A stretch of DNA of 39,698 bases from WHTB01 sp050699035 (GTDB lineage Bacteria > Actinomycetota > Actinomycetes > Propionibacteriales > Nocardioidaceae). Both the position numbers and the translations under genes were made by a program. Positions 14,908-23,310 of this stretch are shown here, piece after piece. The DNA lies in the NCBI GenBank assembly GCA_050699035.1, contig JBOHDE010000007.1, positions 1 to 39,698 on the forward strand. The letters run 5' to 3'. Every line of letters starts with the position of its first letter. Positions within the stretch are counted from its first letter, which is position 1. Under the pieces are notes generated by a model. It did not search any database and was not told the origin of the DNA. It worked only from the letters and a program-made list of their open reading frames with translations.

Positions 14908-16419
14908 GTGTCGATGGCTGCCCGTGCGGGCTCGCTGCGAGTCCGCGTGGACGTGCCGCGCGTACGTGGCGACGCCGTCGAGTTCAGCTGGTCGCAAGAC
15001 GTGCCGAACCCGTTCCAGCGCCGCAACGGCTGGCAGATCGAGTACGAGGGAGTGCCGCTCGGCTCGTTCCACCGGGCCGTGCTGTGGGAGGTGTTCCTCA
15101 CCCTCCAGCTGCCGGTGTGGGCGCGGTCCGCCGACCGGGTCGAGGTCGTTCTCCCCGAGCCGCTGCCACGCATCGTCACTGACTGGTGGCGTGCGTACCA
15201 CGGCGCTCCGCACGTCCACTTCGACGGGCCGCTGACCGACGACACCACCTACCAGCCGGCCCGGCGCGCGGACGGCTCCGTGGACATCGCTGTGTCGTTC
15301 GGTGGTGGCAAGGACAGCACGCTGGCTCTGCACGCCCTGCTCGAGACCCGCTGGCCGGAGCAGGTCCTGATGATGCATCTCGTGCACCCGTTCAGCCGGC
15401 GGGTCGGTGCGCGTCGCCGCCGTACGCGCCGTGCTCGCGACACCGTCATCGGGCCCGCCGCCGAGGTCGCCGGCGTCCAGAGCCAGCTCGTATCCACCGA
15501 CTTCCTCAGTGGGCTGACCGAGACCGGCCTCAGGTGGCGACCGCACGTCAACCTGTACACCGCCGCCACGCTGCCCGCCCTGCTGCACCACGGCGTCCGT
15601 GCGGTGACCGTCAGCCGCACTGCGGCGGGCTACCGCATCGACCGGCACGCCGGCGGCGGACTGCGCTGGGCGAACCCGAGTGGCCGACCAGAACGGCTCG
15701 CCGCCCTGGCGACGTACCACCGCCGCGTCCTCGGCATCGCCCTCACCGCCGAGAGCACCCACTACGCGATCGGCGAGCTGGTCTCGTTCGGGGCACTCCT
15801 TCGCCTCTACCCGCAGGCCTTCGAGCGCATCGTGATGTGCATGGGCACGACCCGTCGGCGACGCTGGTGCCTCGGCTGCGCCAAGTGCACCGAGTACGCG
15901 CTGTTCAGCCTCGCACTGGGGTACGTCGACAGCTCCTTCGACTACGACACACTGCTCGCCGGGTCCCCGCACATCCGGCGGCTGGTCGCGACCACCGGGG
16001 TCAAGCCCGGCCAGGCGGCGTGGCACGGCAACCGTCCGTTCGTCGGGTCGATCGGCACGCCTTCGCACTTCGCCACGTTCTGCCACGCACTGCATCGCCT
16101 CGACCTCTCGCAGCCCGGTCTGCAGGTCGGCCGCGAGGCCGGCCAGCACCTGCGCGCGCTGCGGGACGCCTGGGGCAACGTCGCTTTCCCCGGTGTGGAG
16201 GCGATCGACCCGGCCGCGCTGAAGGTCGCCACCCCGTTGGCCCGCGAGGTCGGACTGCGGGCCGCGGAGGCGTTCCCGCTGTCCGGCGCGACCGACGGGC
16301 ACCTGCTCGTGGGCGACCGGCGAGCCGAGTTCGCGCACGGGGAGGCGATGGCGTTGCCGCACCTCGACAAGCTGATGTCTGGCTGGGAGGCGGACCCGGT
16401 CCGCCCCGTCCGGGGCTGA
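14908..16419 (+). CDS. PP-loop ATPase with MurL-like architecture
   Basis: The 503-residue protein (GTG 14908, or ATG 14914) has an N-terminal beta-rich part, then the PP-loop S130-F-G-G-G-K-D-S137 of the adenine nucleotide alpha-hydrolase superfamily, which activates a carbonyl or carboxyl by adenylation. Further on are SRTAAGYRID, AESTHYAIGELVSFGALLRL, and a cysteine cluster M-C311-M-G then W320-C-L-G-C-A-K-C327. The order GGGKDS, S-E/N-box, then WCxxCxKC matches MurL, the UDP-MurNAc-L-Ala-L-Glu epimerase known from Xanthomonas. Either a peptidoglycan-precursor epimerase or a paralogue acting on another Glu-like carboxylate is possible. No murD2 partner is adjacent. It converges with the methyltransferase, five bases apart. 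Confidence 0.6.
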   Translation: MSMAARAGSLRVRVDVPRVRGDAVEFSWSQDVPNPFQRRNGWQIEYEGVPLGSFHRAVLWEVFLTLQLPVWARSADRVEVVLPEPLPRIVTDWWRAYHGAPHVHFDGPLTDDTTYQPARRADGSVDIAVSFGGGKDSTLALHALLETRWPEQVLMMHLVHPFSRRVGARRRRTRRARDTVIGPAAEVAGVQSQLVSTDFLSGLTETGLRWRPHVNLYTAATLPALLHHGVRAVTVSRTAAGYRIDRHAGGGLRWANPSGRPERLAALATYHRRVLGIALTAESTHYAIGELVSFGALLRLYPQAFERIVMCMGTTRRRRWCLGCAKCTEYALFSLALGYVDSSFDYDTLLAGSPHIRRLVATTGVKPGQAAWHGNRPFVGSIGTPSHFATFCHALHRLDLSQPGLQVGREAGQHLRALRDAWGNVAFPGVEAIDPAALKVATPLAREVGLRAAEAFPLSGATDGHLLVGDRRAEFAHGEAMALPHLDKLMSGWEADPVRPVRG

Positions 16420-16424
16420 GGCCG

Positions 16425-17210
16425 TCAGCGCAGGACGGCGAGCCCGATCTTGCCCAGGTCGGCAGTGGCGACGACATCCGGCCGGTGGCGCACGTCGTGC
16501 CACGCCGCGCGCATGCCGTCCGAGTACGCGATGTCGTCGAGTACCAGCAACGCACCGGGGTCGGCGACCGCGCTCACGGCCTCGACATAGCTCCGGGTCG
16601 ATGCCGCCGAGTGGTTGCCGTCCACGAACACGTAGTCGAACGGACCGTCTGCCAGGGCTTTCGGCAGCGTGTCGGCGAACCTGCCGACCTGCACCTCGAC
16701 CTCCGACAGCCCGCACTCGGCCCACAGGGAGCGAGCCCGCTCGGCCCGACCGTCGTACGCCTCGAGGCCGACCAGTCGGCCGCCGCTGGACAGCAGCTGA
16801 GCGCTCGCCTGGTACGCCGCCGACACCCCGACGCAGGTGCCCATCTCGAGTACGGACCGCGGACGCCAGGAGGCGGCGGCATGGAACAGGACCCGCGCAC
16901 CGGCGGGTGGCTGCGACGCCTGCGCGCAGACTCGCGCCACCGACTCCGCCCGACCGTCCCGGCCGGTGATGCTGTCGCGCGAGCGCAGGATGCGCCACCG
17001 GCCGGCCTCGACGAGGGCCAGCTGCGCCTCCTCGTCCTCGTCCACCCGGTCCCGGGCGACGGCGTCCAGCAGAGCGGCAAGTCGGCGCCCACCTTCGTAC
17101 TCGGATGCCTGGAGCACATCGGCCTGTGCGGAGGCACGTCGGCGCACCAGGCGGCCACGCATAGTCGCGGTCGCCGCGACGCGCCGGAAGTGGTTCTCAG
17201 GGCTCAGCAC
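16425..17210 (-). CDS. Class I SAM-dependent methyltransferase
   Basis: The 261-residue protein (GTG 17210; ATG 17162 is possible) has an Arg-rich helical N-terminus and a Methyltransf_24-like core. Motif I is SVLEMGTCVGVSAAYQASA at about 119-137, an acidic residue binding the ribose is in LVGLEAYDG, and FDYVFVDGNHS at 191-201 is the post-II motif typical of O-methyltransferases related to catechol and caffeoyl-CoA enzymes and of the CmcI-like group. It ends in LLVLDDIAYSDGMRAAW, where Asp225/226 could bind a metal. It probably methylates a hydroxyl of a small molecule. It converges on the MurL-like gene, five bases apart. Confidence 0.75.
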   Translation of the reverse strand: MLSPENHFRRVAATATMRGRLVRRRASAQADVLQASEYEGGRRLAALLDAVARDRVDEDEEAQLALVEAGRWRILRSRDSITGRDGRAESVARVCAQASQPPAGARVLFHAAASWRPRSVLEMGTCVGVSAAYQASAQLLSSGGRLVGLEAYDGRAERARSLWAECGLSEVEVQVGRFADTLPKALADGPFDYVFVDGNHSAASTRSYVEAVSAVADPGALLVLDDIAYSDGMRAAWHDVRHRPDVVATADLGKIGLAVLR

Positions 17211-17268
17211 GCCGTCTAGTCAACACGGTGGCCCCAAGTCGCGCCGTTCGGGCGTAGCGTCGGGCACC

Positions 17269-17856
17269 ATGACTGTCCCCATCGGCTGGCGGGACGGACG
17301 CTGGCTGAACGAGCCAACCACCTGGTTCGAGGACGGCGGCGACCTGCTGGTCTCCGCCGACGAGGGCAGTGACTTCTGGCGGACGACGTCCTACGGGTTC
17401 GTGCACGACAGCGGCCACGCGCTGCTGACCGGCCTGCCGATCGGATCCGCCGTCGAGGTGGCGTTCACCCTCGACTACGACGAGATGTACGACCAGGCCG
17501 GACTGCTGGTGCGGGCCGACGAGAGCCACTGGGTCAAGGCGGGTGTCGAGATCAGCGATGGGCACCCGCAGCTCGGGGCGGTGGTGACCAACGGCTGCTC
17601 CGACTGGTCGATGGCGCCGGTTCCGGACTGGGCTGGCCGAAGGGTGACGCTGCGGGGGAGCCGGGCCGGCGACGCGCTCACTCTTCGGGCCCGTGTCGAC
17701 GACGAGCCGTGGCGGATGTTCCGGGTCGTGCCGCTCGACCCCGACCTCGCCGCAGCCGCCGGGCCCTACTGCTGTGCTCCGCAGCACGCCGGTCTGCAGG
17801 TGCGCTTCCACACCTTCACCACCGGCCCGGCCGACCGTGCGTTGCACGACGCCTGA
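17269..17856 (+). CDS. DUF1349 / YesU-like beta-sandwich protein
   Basis: The 195-residue protein starts at ATG 17269. The run of WLNEPTTWFEDGGDLLVSAD, DFWRTTSYGFVHDSGHAL, DEMYDQAGLLVRADESHWVK and QVRFHTFTTGP is characteristic of the DUF1349/YesU family of concanavalin-like beta sandwiches. These are thought to bind carbohydrate or a small ligand; no catalytic residue is established. It is soluble, with no signal peptide. It converges on the Rrf2 gene with an 11-base gap. Confidence 0.8.
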   Translation: MTVPIGWRDGRWLNEPTTWFEDGGDLLVSADEGSDFWRTTSYGFVHDSGHALLTGLPIGSAVEVAFTLDYDEMYDQAGLLVRADESHWVKAGVEISDGHPQLGAVVTNGCSDWSMAPVPDWAGRRVTLRGSRAGDALTLRARVDDEPWRMFRVVPLDPDLAAAAGPYCCAPQHAGLQVRFHTFTTGPADRALHDA

Positions 17857-17867
17857 CGGGCCGGCCG

Positions 17868-18329
17868 TCAGCGCGTACGCCAGGCGTCGTCGTCCGCGGT
17901 GAGCGCGACGACCGCCGGGGGCAGCTTTCCGGTCACCAGGTCGTCGATGGTGACGTGCTCGAAGACGTCACGCAGGCTTCGGCGGGCGGCAATCCAGACC
18001 GGCTGGAGCACCTTGGCCGACTCGTTGTACTCGACCGCCTCCGGCCGCAGCCCGTACACGCTGACCAGCGGACCGTCGACCGCACGGATCACGTCGGCCA
18101 CGCTGACGTCGCCGGGTGCGCGGGCCATCCGCCAGCCGCCGGAATGTCCGCGTTGGCTCATCACGACGCCGGACCGCCGCAGGTCGGCGAGGATCGACTG
18201 CAGGAAGCCGTGCGGGATGTCTTGGCGCTTGCCGATCTGCTCGGCCGAGATCGGACCGTCGGTGTCCGCACTGCGGGCGATCTCGATCAGCGCACGCAGC
18301 GCATAGTCCGACTTCGCCGAGACGCGCAT
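17868..18329 (-). CDS. Rrf2-family regulator without Fe-S cysteines
   Basis: The 153-residue protein begins MRVSAKSDYALRALIEIARS and has the Rrf2 winged helix (ISAEQIGKRQDIPHGFLQSI and GVVMSQRGHSGGWRMARAPG). It has no cysteine at all, so it cannot bind the Fe-S cluster of IscR or NsrR and resembles CymR-type members that sense cysteine metabolism through partner proteins. The TauE/SafE-type exporter lies 53 bases upstream on the same strand, a pairing that suggests sulfur-compound control (inference). A long inverted repeat at 18330-18366 touches its start codon and is a good autoregulatory operator. Confidence 0.8.
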   Translation of the reverse strand: MRVSAKSDYALRALIEIARSADTDGPISAEQIGKRQDIPHGFLQSILADLRRSGVVMSQRGHSGGWRMARAPGDVSVADVIRAVDGPLVSVYGLRPEAVEYNESAKVLQPVWIAARRSLRDVFEHVTIDDLVTGKLPPAVVALTADDDAWRTR

Positions 18330-18366
18330 GGCGCCAATCTTGGCAGAACAACTGCACATTGGCGCC
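18330..18366. promoter_or_regulatory. Inverted repeat directly upstream of the Rrf2 gene
   Basis: GGCGCCAAT (18330-18338) and ATTGGCGCC (18358-18366) are perfect 9-bp arms separated by 19 bases. One arm abuts the start codon of the minus-strand Rrf2 gene. It could be an operator or a hairpin in the short leader. Confidence 0.55.
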
Positions 18367-18382
18367 CGCGCGTACTCGCCGG

Positions 18383-19297
18383 TCAGACCCGCGCGACGTC
18401 CACCTGATGGCCGGCCCGCTCCCGACGCCTGATCGCCCGCTCGGCCTGCATCGCAGCGCCGATCAGCGACACCCACGCGACGGCCAGCAGAGCCACGACC
18501 AGGAACACCGTGCTGGAGTTCGGGGCCAACCCGATCCAGCCGCTCTCGAGCAGCGTCTTCGCGTTGGTGACGATGATGAGACCACCGGCCGCGACGCCGA
18601 GCACTCGAGGCGCGAGGTGCTTGACCAGCCAGGCCGCGATCGGCGCGGCGATGACTCCGCCGACCAGCAGCGCGGCCGCCCAACCGAAGTTGATGCCCTC
18701 CGAGCCCAGTGCGGTCAGGAAGCCGATCGAGCCGCCGACCGCGACCACGAACTCGGCGGTGTCGACCGAGCCGACCACCTTGCGGGGCTCTAGGCGCCCC
18801 GACGACAGCAGCGAGGTGGTGCCGACCGGGCCCCACCCGCCGCCGCCGATCGCGTCCATGACGCCGGCGACGACGCCGAGGGGCGCCAGGAAGTACGCCG
18901 ACAACCGGCCGGCGAACTGCGGCCGCCGCCCGCCCAGTCGCAGGAAGCGCCACAGCACGTACCCACCGAGCGAGGCGAGCAGCAGCGCGACCCACGGCTT
19001 GGCGACGTCGCCGTCGAGGTTGGACAAGAAGACGGCACCGAAGTACGCCCCGACGCCACCGGGGAACGCCAGGATGCCGACGGTGCGCCAGTCGACGTTG
19101 CCGAGCTTCCAGTGCGCCGCACCGGAGACCAGGGTCGTGCCGACCTCCGAGAAGTGCACCGCGGCCGACGCGGCAGCAGGCGCGATGCCGACTGCGAGCA
19201 GCATGGTCGACGACGTCACGCCGTACGCCATGCCGAGCGAGCCGTCGATCAGCTGGGCCAGCAGCCCGACGAAACCCAGCAGGATGAGGTTGCGCAT
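18383..19297 (-). CDS. TauE/SafE-family sulfite/sulfonate exporter-like membrane protein
   Basis: The start at 19297 follows AAAGG. The 304-residue protein has about eight hydrophobic segments, with the two repeated halves of the TauE/SafE family: LLGFVGLLAQLIDGSLGMAY with GVTSSTMLLAVGIAPAAASA near the N-terminus and LGVVAGVMDAIGGGGWGPVG with TTSLLSSGRLEPRKVVGSVD in the middle. Members export sulfite, sulfoacetate or related anions, or take up sulfur compounds. The adjoining Rrf2 gene supports a sulfur role. An AGTCGACT palindrome at 19342-19349, about 45 bases upstream, may be an operator in its promoter region. Confidence 0.85.
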   Translation of the reverse strand: MRNLILLGFVGLLAQLIDGSLGMAYGVTSSTMLLAVGIAPAAASAAVHFSEVGTTLVSGAAHWKLGNVDWRTVGILAFPGGVGAYFGAVFLSNLDGDVAKPWVALLLASLGGYVLWRFLRLGGRRPQFAGRLSAYFLAPLGVVAGVMDAIGGGGWGPVGTTSLLSSGRLEPRKVVGSVDTAEFVVAVGGSIGFLTALGSEGINFGWAAALLVGGVIAAPIAAWLVKHLAPRVLGVAAGGLIIVTNAKTLLESGWIGLAPNSSTVFLVVALLAVAWVSLIGAAMQAERAIRRRERAGHQVDVARV

Positions 19298-19431
19298 CGC
19301 GGTGAACCTTTCTGAAGTAACTCGACCGTTTGAATAGACTAAGTCGACTGACTGGGCACCGTCGCCCCGTCCCATCCGGCGAGACGGGTGGGTGGGGTCA
19401 CATCACGGCTCGGGCGATTCGCTTGAATTTG

Positions 19432-19469
19432 TTACCAGCAGGTACGAGAATGAAGTTACCGATGAGTAG
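19432..19469. promoter_or_regulatory. Paired TTACC-N4-GTA operator sites before the acyl-CoA dehydrogenase
   Basis: TTACCAGCAGGTAC (19432-19445) and TTACCGATGAGTAG (19456-19469) share a TTACC-N4-RGTA pattern with centres 24 bases apart. They resemble TetR/FadR-type operators of actinobacterial fatty-acid genes. The regulator is not in the window next to them. Confidence 0.5.
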
Positions 19470-19522
19470 CAAGTGCACGTAGTGCCGCACCGCGGCCCAC
19501 ACGAGCCGGGAGACGGTCTTCG

Positions 19523-21385
19523 ATGAGCCACTACAAGAGCAACGTCCGCGATATCGAGTTCAACCTGTTCGAGGTCCTCGGGCGCGACGCCGTACTCGGG
19601 CAGGGCCCGTATGACGAGGTCGACGTCGACACGGCCAAGACCATCCTGGCCGAGGTCGACCGGCTGGCCCGGGAGGAGCTCGCGGCGTCGTTCGAGGACG
19701 GCGACCGCCACCCGCCGGTCTACGACCCGGCGACGCACTCGGTGACGATGCCCGAGGCGTTCACGAAGAGCTACCAGGCCTACGTCGACGCCGAGTGGTT
19801 CCGGCTGCACCTCGACCCGGCGCTCGGCGGGCAGGCGACGCCGAGCTCACTGATCTGGTCCGTCGCCGAGCTCGTCCTCGGGTCCAACCCCGCCGTGTGG
19901 ATGTACGCCTGCGGGCCGAGCTTCGCCAACATCGTCTACCGCAACGGCACCGAGCGCGACCAGCGGATCGCCCAGCACATGGTCGACCGCCGTTGGGGCG
20001 CCACCATGGTGCTGACCGAGCCTGACGCTGGCTCCGACGTCGGCGCGGGGCGCACGAAGGCGTACCCGAACGACGACGGCACCTGGCGGATCGAGGGAGT
20101 CAAGCGCTTCATCACCTCGGCCGAGCACGACCTGGCCGACAACATCGTCCACCTGGTGCTCGCGCGACCGGTCGGCGTCGAGGGCGCCGGCGGCCCGGGT
20201 ACGAAGGGGCTGTCGATGTTCGTCGTACCCAAGCACCACTTCGACCTCGAGACCGGCGAGCTGACCGGCGAGCGCAACGGCGCCTACGTCACCAACGTCG
20301 AGAAGAAGATGGGCATCAAGGTGTCCACCACCTGCGAGGTGACCTTCGGCGAGCACGAGCCGGCCACCGGCTGGCTGCTCGGCGAGGTGCACGACGGCAT
20401 CGCGCAGATGTTCCAGGTGATCGAGAACGCCCGGATGATGGTGGGCACGAAGGCGATCGCGACGTTGTCGACCGGCTACCTCAACGCGCTCGAGTTCGCC
20501 AAGGAGCGGGTGCAGGGCGCCGACCTCACGCAGGCCACCGACAAGGCCGCGCCGCGGGTCACCATCACGCACCACCCCGACGTACGCCGCTCACTGATGA
20601 CGCAGAAGTCGTTCTCCGAGGCGTTGCGCGCGCTGGTCCTCTACACCGCGACGTTCCAGGACCGGGTCGAGGTGGCCCGGCACCAGGGCGAGCACGACGA
20701 GATCGCGGAGCGGGTCAACGACCTGCTGCTGCCGATCGTCAAGGGCTACGGTTCCGAGCGGTCGTGGGTGCTGCTCGGCACCGAGTCCTTGCAGACGTTC
20801 GGCGGCTCGGGCTTCCTCCAGGACTACCCGATCGAGCAGTACGTCCGCGACGCGAAGATCGACACCCTGTACGAAGGCACGACGGCGATCCAGGGTCAGG
20901 ACCTTTTCTTCCGCAAGATCGTGAAGGACCAGGGCCAGGCACTCGGCTATCTCGCCGGCCAGATCAGCGAGTTCGTGCAGTCCGAGGCGGGCAACGGCCG
21001 GCTGAAGGTCGAGCGCGAGCTGCTCGCCACCGGGCTGGCGGACGCCCAGGGCATCCTCGGTGCGCTCGTCGGCCAGCTGACGTCGGCCAACCCTCAGGCC
21101 GAGGGCGGCGACCCGCGCAACATCTACCGGGCCGGGCTCAACACCACTCGGCTGCTGATGGCGCTCGGTGACGTCGTCTGCGCCTGGCTGTTGCTGCGCC
21201 ATGCCGAGGTCGCGCTCACCCAGCTCGGCGGCGACGTGTCGGCCGAGGACAAGGCCTTCTACGAGGGCAAGGTCGCGGCCGGGCAGTTCTTCGCCCGCAC
21301 CGTACTCCCGAAGCTCTCCGCCGAGCGGGCCATCGCCGAGGCGACCGACCTGTCGCTGATGGACCTCGACGAAGCCGCCTTCTGA
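19523..21385 (+). CDS. Acyl-CoA dehydrogenase, FadE5-like
   Basis: The 620-residue protein is of the long type with an extra C-terminal domain, as in FadE5 of mycobacteria (about 611 residues). The N-terminal helical domain is followed by the FAD-binding WGATMVLTEPDAGSDVGAGR (158-177), then GVKRFITSAEHD, and the catalytic base is Glu451 in TLYEGTTAIQGQDLF. The region from about 465 to 600 is the AcylCoA_DH_C extension. It oxidises acyl-CoA to trans-2-enoyl-CoA in the first step of beta-oxidation, passing electrons to ETF. Chain-length range cannot be read here. It has its own promoter region with paired operators and no operon partner. Confidence 0.9.
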   Translation: MSHYKSNVRDIEFNLFEVLGRDAVLGQGPYDEVDVDTAKTILAEVDRLAREELAASFEDGDRHPPVYDPATHSVTMPEAFTKSYQAYVDAEWFRLHLDPALGGQATPSSLIWSVAELVLGSNPAVWMYACGPSFANIVYRNGTERDQRIAQHMVDRRWGATMVLTEPDAGSDVGAGRTKAYPNDDGTWRIEGVKRFITSAEHDLADNIVHLVLARPVGVEGAGGPGTKGLSMFVVPKHHFDLETGELTGERNGAYVTNVEKKMGIKVSTTCEVTFGEHEPATGWLLGEVHDGIAQMFQVIENARMMVGTKAIATLSTGYLNALEFAKERVQGADLTQATDKAAPRVTITHHPDVRRSLMTQKSFSEALRALVLYTATFQDRVEVARHQGEHDEIAERVNDLLLPIVKGYGSERSWVLLGTESLQTFGGSGFLQDYPIEQYVRDAKIDTLYEGTTAIQGQDLFFRKIVKDQGQALGYLAGQISEFVQSEAGNGRLKVERELLATGLADAQGILGALVGQLTSANPQAEGGDPRNIYRAGLNTTRLLMALGDVVCAWLLLRHAEVALTQLGGDVSAEDKAFYEGKVAAGQFFARTVLPKLSAERAIAEATDLSLMDLDEAAF

Positions 21386-21391
21386 CCAACG

Positions 21392-21414
21392 TGCCGGTTG
21401 TGTGGCGACCGGCA
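21392..21414 (+). terminator. Hairpin after the acyl-CoA dehydrogenase gene
   Basis: TGCCGGT (21392-21398) pairs with ACCGGCA (21408-21414) around a nine-base loop, six bases after the stop codon. No T-run follows, so it is a weak candidate. Confidence 0.4.
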
Positions 21415-21468
21415 AAGCGGGGTAGGTGATCAGTCTCGGGGATAACCACGCGCGAAGGAGTAATGCAC

Positions 21469-21684
21469 ATGGGCATCGGACTCGGCGTCGTACTGCTGGT
21501 CCTCGGAGCAGTCCTGCTGTTCGACGTCGTCAACGTCGGGACCGCCTGGGTCGACGGCGGCGCGCTCGGCTGGATCCTGGTGGCGGCCGGTGCGCTGGCG
21601 ATCGTGCTCGCGCTGGTCACCAACGCCCAGCGGGCCCGCACCAAGCACACCGTGGAGGAGCGCCGCCAAGGCGGTAGTTACTGA
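21469..21684 (+). CDS. DUF6458-family small membrane protein
   Basis: Two ATGs lie close together at 21463 and 21469. AAGGAG ends about nine bases before the second, and family members begin MGIGLG, so 21469 is preferred (71 residues). There are two transmembrane helices: LGVVLLVLGAVLLFDVVNV and LGWILVAAGALAIVLALV, with a short charged tail (RARTKHTVEERRQGGSY) on the cytoplasmic side. The family is frequent in actinobacteria and has no known function. A strong terminator follows. Confidence 0.8.
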   Translation: MGIGLGVVLLVLGAVLLFDVVNVGTAWVDGGALGWILVAAGALAIVLALVTNAQRARTKHTVEERRQGGSY

Positions 21685-21702
21685 CCGTAGCCTGCACAAG
21701 CG

Positions 21703-21732
21703 GAAGGGCGAGCCAGCTTCGGCTCGCCCTTC
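21703..21732 (+). terminator. Strong hairpin terminator after the DUF6458 gene
   Basis: GAAGGGCGAGCC and GGCTCGCCCTTC are perfect 12-bp arms around an AGCTTC loop, 19 bases after the stop codon. The stem is long and GC-rich. It is the likely end of the plus-strand transcript. Confidence 0.8.
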
Positions 21733-21752
21733 TGCCTGCCACCCCCTCCCGC

Positions 21753-21809
21753 TGAGTGTGACGTTTTCGACGCGACACGCTGGCGTGTCTGTCGAAGACG
21801 TCACACTCA
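21753..21809. repeat. 57-bp dispersed palindrome, copy 1
   Basis: From TGAGTGTGACG to CGTCACACTCA the two halves pair over about 27 bases with one mismatch and one bulged base around a TG loop. It recurs at 31955-32011 with a single base change. Here it lies between the convergent DUF6458 and helicase genes, 16 bases before the helicase stop. It may act as a two-way terminator or be a non-autonomous mobile repeat. Confidence 0.9.
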
Positions 21810-21824
21810 ACCGGTGGGTGGGGG

Positions 21825-23180
21825 TCAGGGCTGGCGGGTGCGGGGGCGACGACCGGACTGACCGCGTCCCTGCCCATGGCCCTGGCCGCGGTTGCGGCCC
21901 TGGTAGCCGCGACCACCGGACCGGCCGTTGTAGCGACCCTGGCGGTTGCCGCTCGAACCTGAGCCGTGCTCGACGAACTTCACCTCGTGCGCCGGCACAC
22001 CGGCGGTGCTGAGTGCCTCAGCGGTGAGCGGCTGCGGGGCGGTCCGCGCGTCGTGGTGGCGGGCATCCACGCCGGCGGTCCGGTGCAGGCGCATCACGGC
22101 GCCCACGCCGCGCTGCACCGTGACCGTGACGACGGCTCCCGAGTTGCCCGCCCGGGCCGTACGACCGGAGCGGTGCAGGTAGGACTTCGGCTCGGTCGGC
22201 ACGTCGTAGTGCACGACCAGGCCGATGCCGTCGACATGGATCCCGCGGGCCGCGACGTCGGTGGCGACGACCACCTGGGCCCGGCCGTTGCTGAACTGTC
22301 GCAGGTTGCGCTCGCGGACCCGTTGCGACAGGTTGCCGTGCAGGTCGACGGCTTCGATGCCCGCCTCGCTCAGCTGCCGCGCCAGGTCGGTGGCCCCGCC
22401 GCGGGTGCGGGTGAAGACGATCGAGCGCGGGTTGGCGCGGAGCAGGTCGAGGGTGGTCTCGAGCTTGTTGTGCGATCCGGTGACCAACACGTGGTGGTCC
22501 ATCGTGTCGATGGTGCTCTGGTCGGAGTCGATCTTGTGCACGACCGGGTCGTTGAGGTGGTTGCGGACGAGCTTGTCCACATCGCCGTCGAGCGTCGCCG
22601 ACAGCAACAGCCGCTGACCGCCGGCCGGGGTGAGGGCGAGCAGGGCGTCAACCGCCGGGAAGAAGCCGAGGTCGCACAGGTGGTCGGCCTCGTCGAGGAC
22701 GGTGATCTCGACGGCGTCGAGCCGGCAGGCGCCCCGCCGGATGAGGTCGTCGAGACGGCCCGGCGTGGCGACCACGATGTCGGTGCCCTGCTTGAGCCGG
22801 CGCACCTGACGGTCGTACGGGGTGCCGCCGTACACGGTGGTCATCTTCAGGTTGACCGCGTGCGCGAGGGGCTCGAGAGACTGGCGCACCTGGTTGGCGA
22901 GCTCGCGGGTCGGCACGACGATCAGGCCACGAGGGCTGCGTGAACGGCTACGGCCGCCCGCGAGGCGCTCGAGCATCGGCAGGCCGAAGGCCAGCGTCTT
23001 GCCGGATCCGGTGCGGGCCCGGCCGAGGACGTCGCGGCCGGCGAGCGCGTCAGGGATGACAGCCGCCTGGACGGGTGTGGGGTCGGTGATCTCCTGGCGG
23101 CTCAGGCTGCGGACGAGCGCTGCCGGGAGGTGGAGGTCGGCGAAGCCGAAGGAGGGCAGGGTCGGGTTGTCGACGGTCAC
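21825..23180 (-). CDS. DEAD-box RNA helicase
   Basis: The 451-residue protein has all core motifs in order: Q motif DPTPVQ, motif I ARTGSGKT, Ia PTRELANQ, GG (YGGTPYDRQ), Ib TPGRLDD, II DEAD, III SAT, IV VFTRT, V ATDVAARGIHV and VI HRSGRTARAG. The C-terminal 50 residues are Gly/Arg/Gln-rich (GRGYQGRNRGQGHGQGRGQS), an RNA-binding tail as in RhlE/CsdA-like helicases. It unwinds RNA duplexes in ribosome assembly or mRNA turnover. The start is GTG 23180. A terminator hairpin lies between it and the DUF899 gene upstream, so it has its own promoter, perhaps with the roughly 130-base leader common in cold-induced helicase genes. Confidence 0.92.
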   Translation of the reverse strand: MTVDNPTLPSFGFADLHLPAALVRSLSRQEITDPTPVQAAVIPDALAGRDVLGRARTGSGKTLAFGLPMLERLAGGRSRSRSPRGLIVVPTRELANQVRQSLEPLAHAVNLKMTTVYGGTPYDRQVRRLKQGTDIVVATPGRLDDLIRRGACRLDAVEITVLDEADHLCDLGFFPAVDALLALTPAGGQRLLLSATLDGDVDKLVRNHLNDPVVHKIDSDQSTIDTMDHHVLVTGSHNKLETTLDLLRANPRSIVFTRTRGGATDLARQLSEAGIEAVDLHGNLSQRVRERNLRQFSNGRAQVVVATDVAARGIHVDGIGLVVHYDVPTEPKSYLHRSGRTARAGNSGAVVTVTVQRGVGAVMRLHRTAGVDARHHDARTAPQPLTAEALSTAGVPAHEVKFVEHGSGSSGNRQGRYNGRSGGRGYQGRNRGQGHGQGRGQSGRRPRTRQP

Positions 23181-23310
23181 GTCGGAGTGCTCCAGTGTCG
23201 AATCGGTTACCCCACCCAGGTCCGCGGTGCGGACGAGGTGAGCCGGTGGGGCGGGTGGTACCCGATCCGCTCCGACTGCGTCTTCGACGCATCGATGTCA
23301 CCGGGCACAA

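Noticed and set aside
14860..16998. 712-codon minus-strand open frame, and a 677-codon plus-strand frame at 15186-17219
   Set aside because: Both are Arg/Pro/Ala-rich shadows of the PP-loop and methyltransferase genes, which carry the recognised motifs; the shadows have none.
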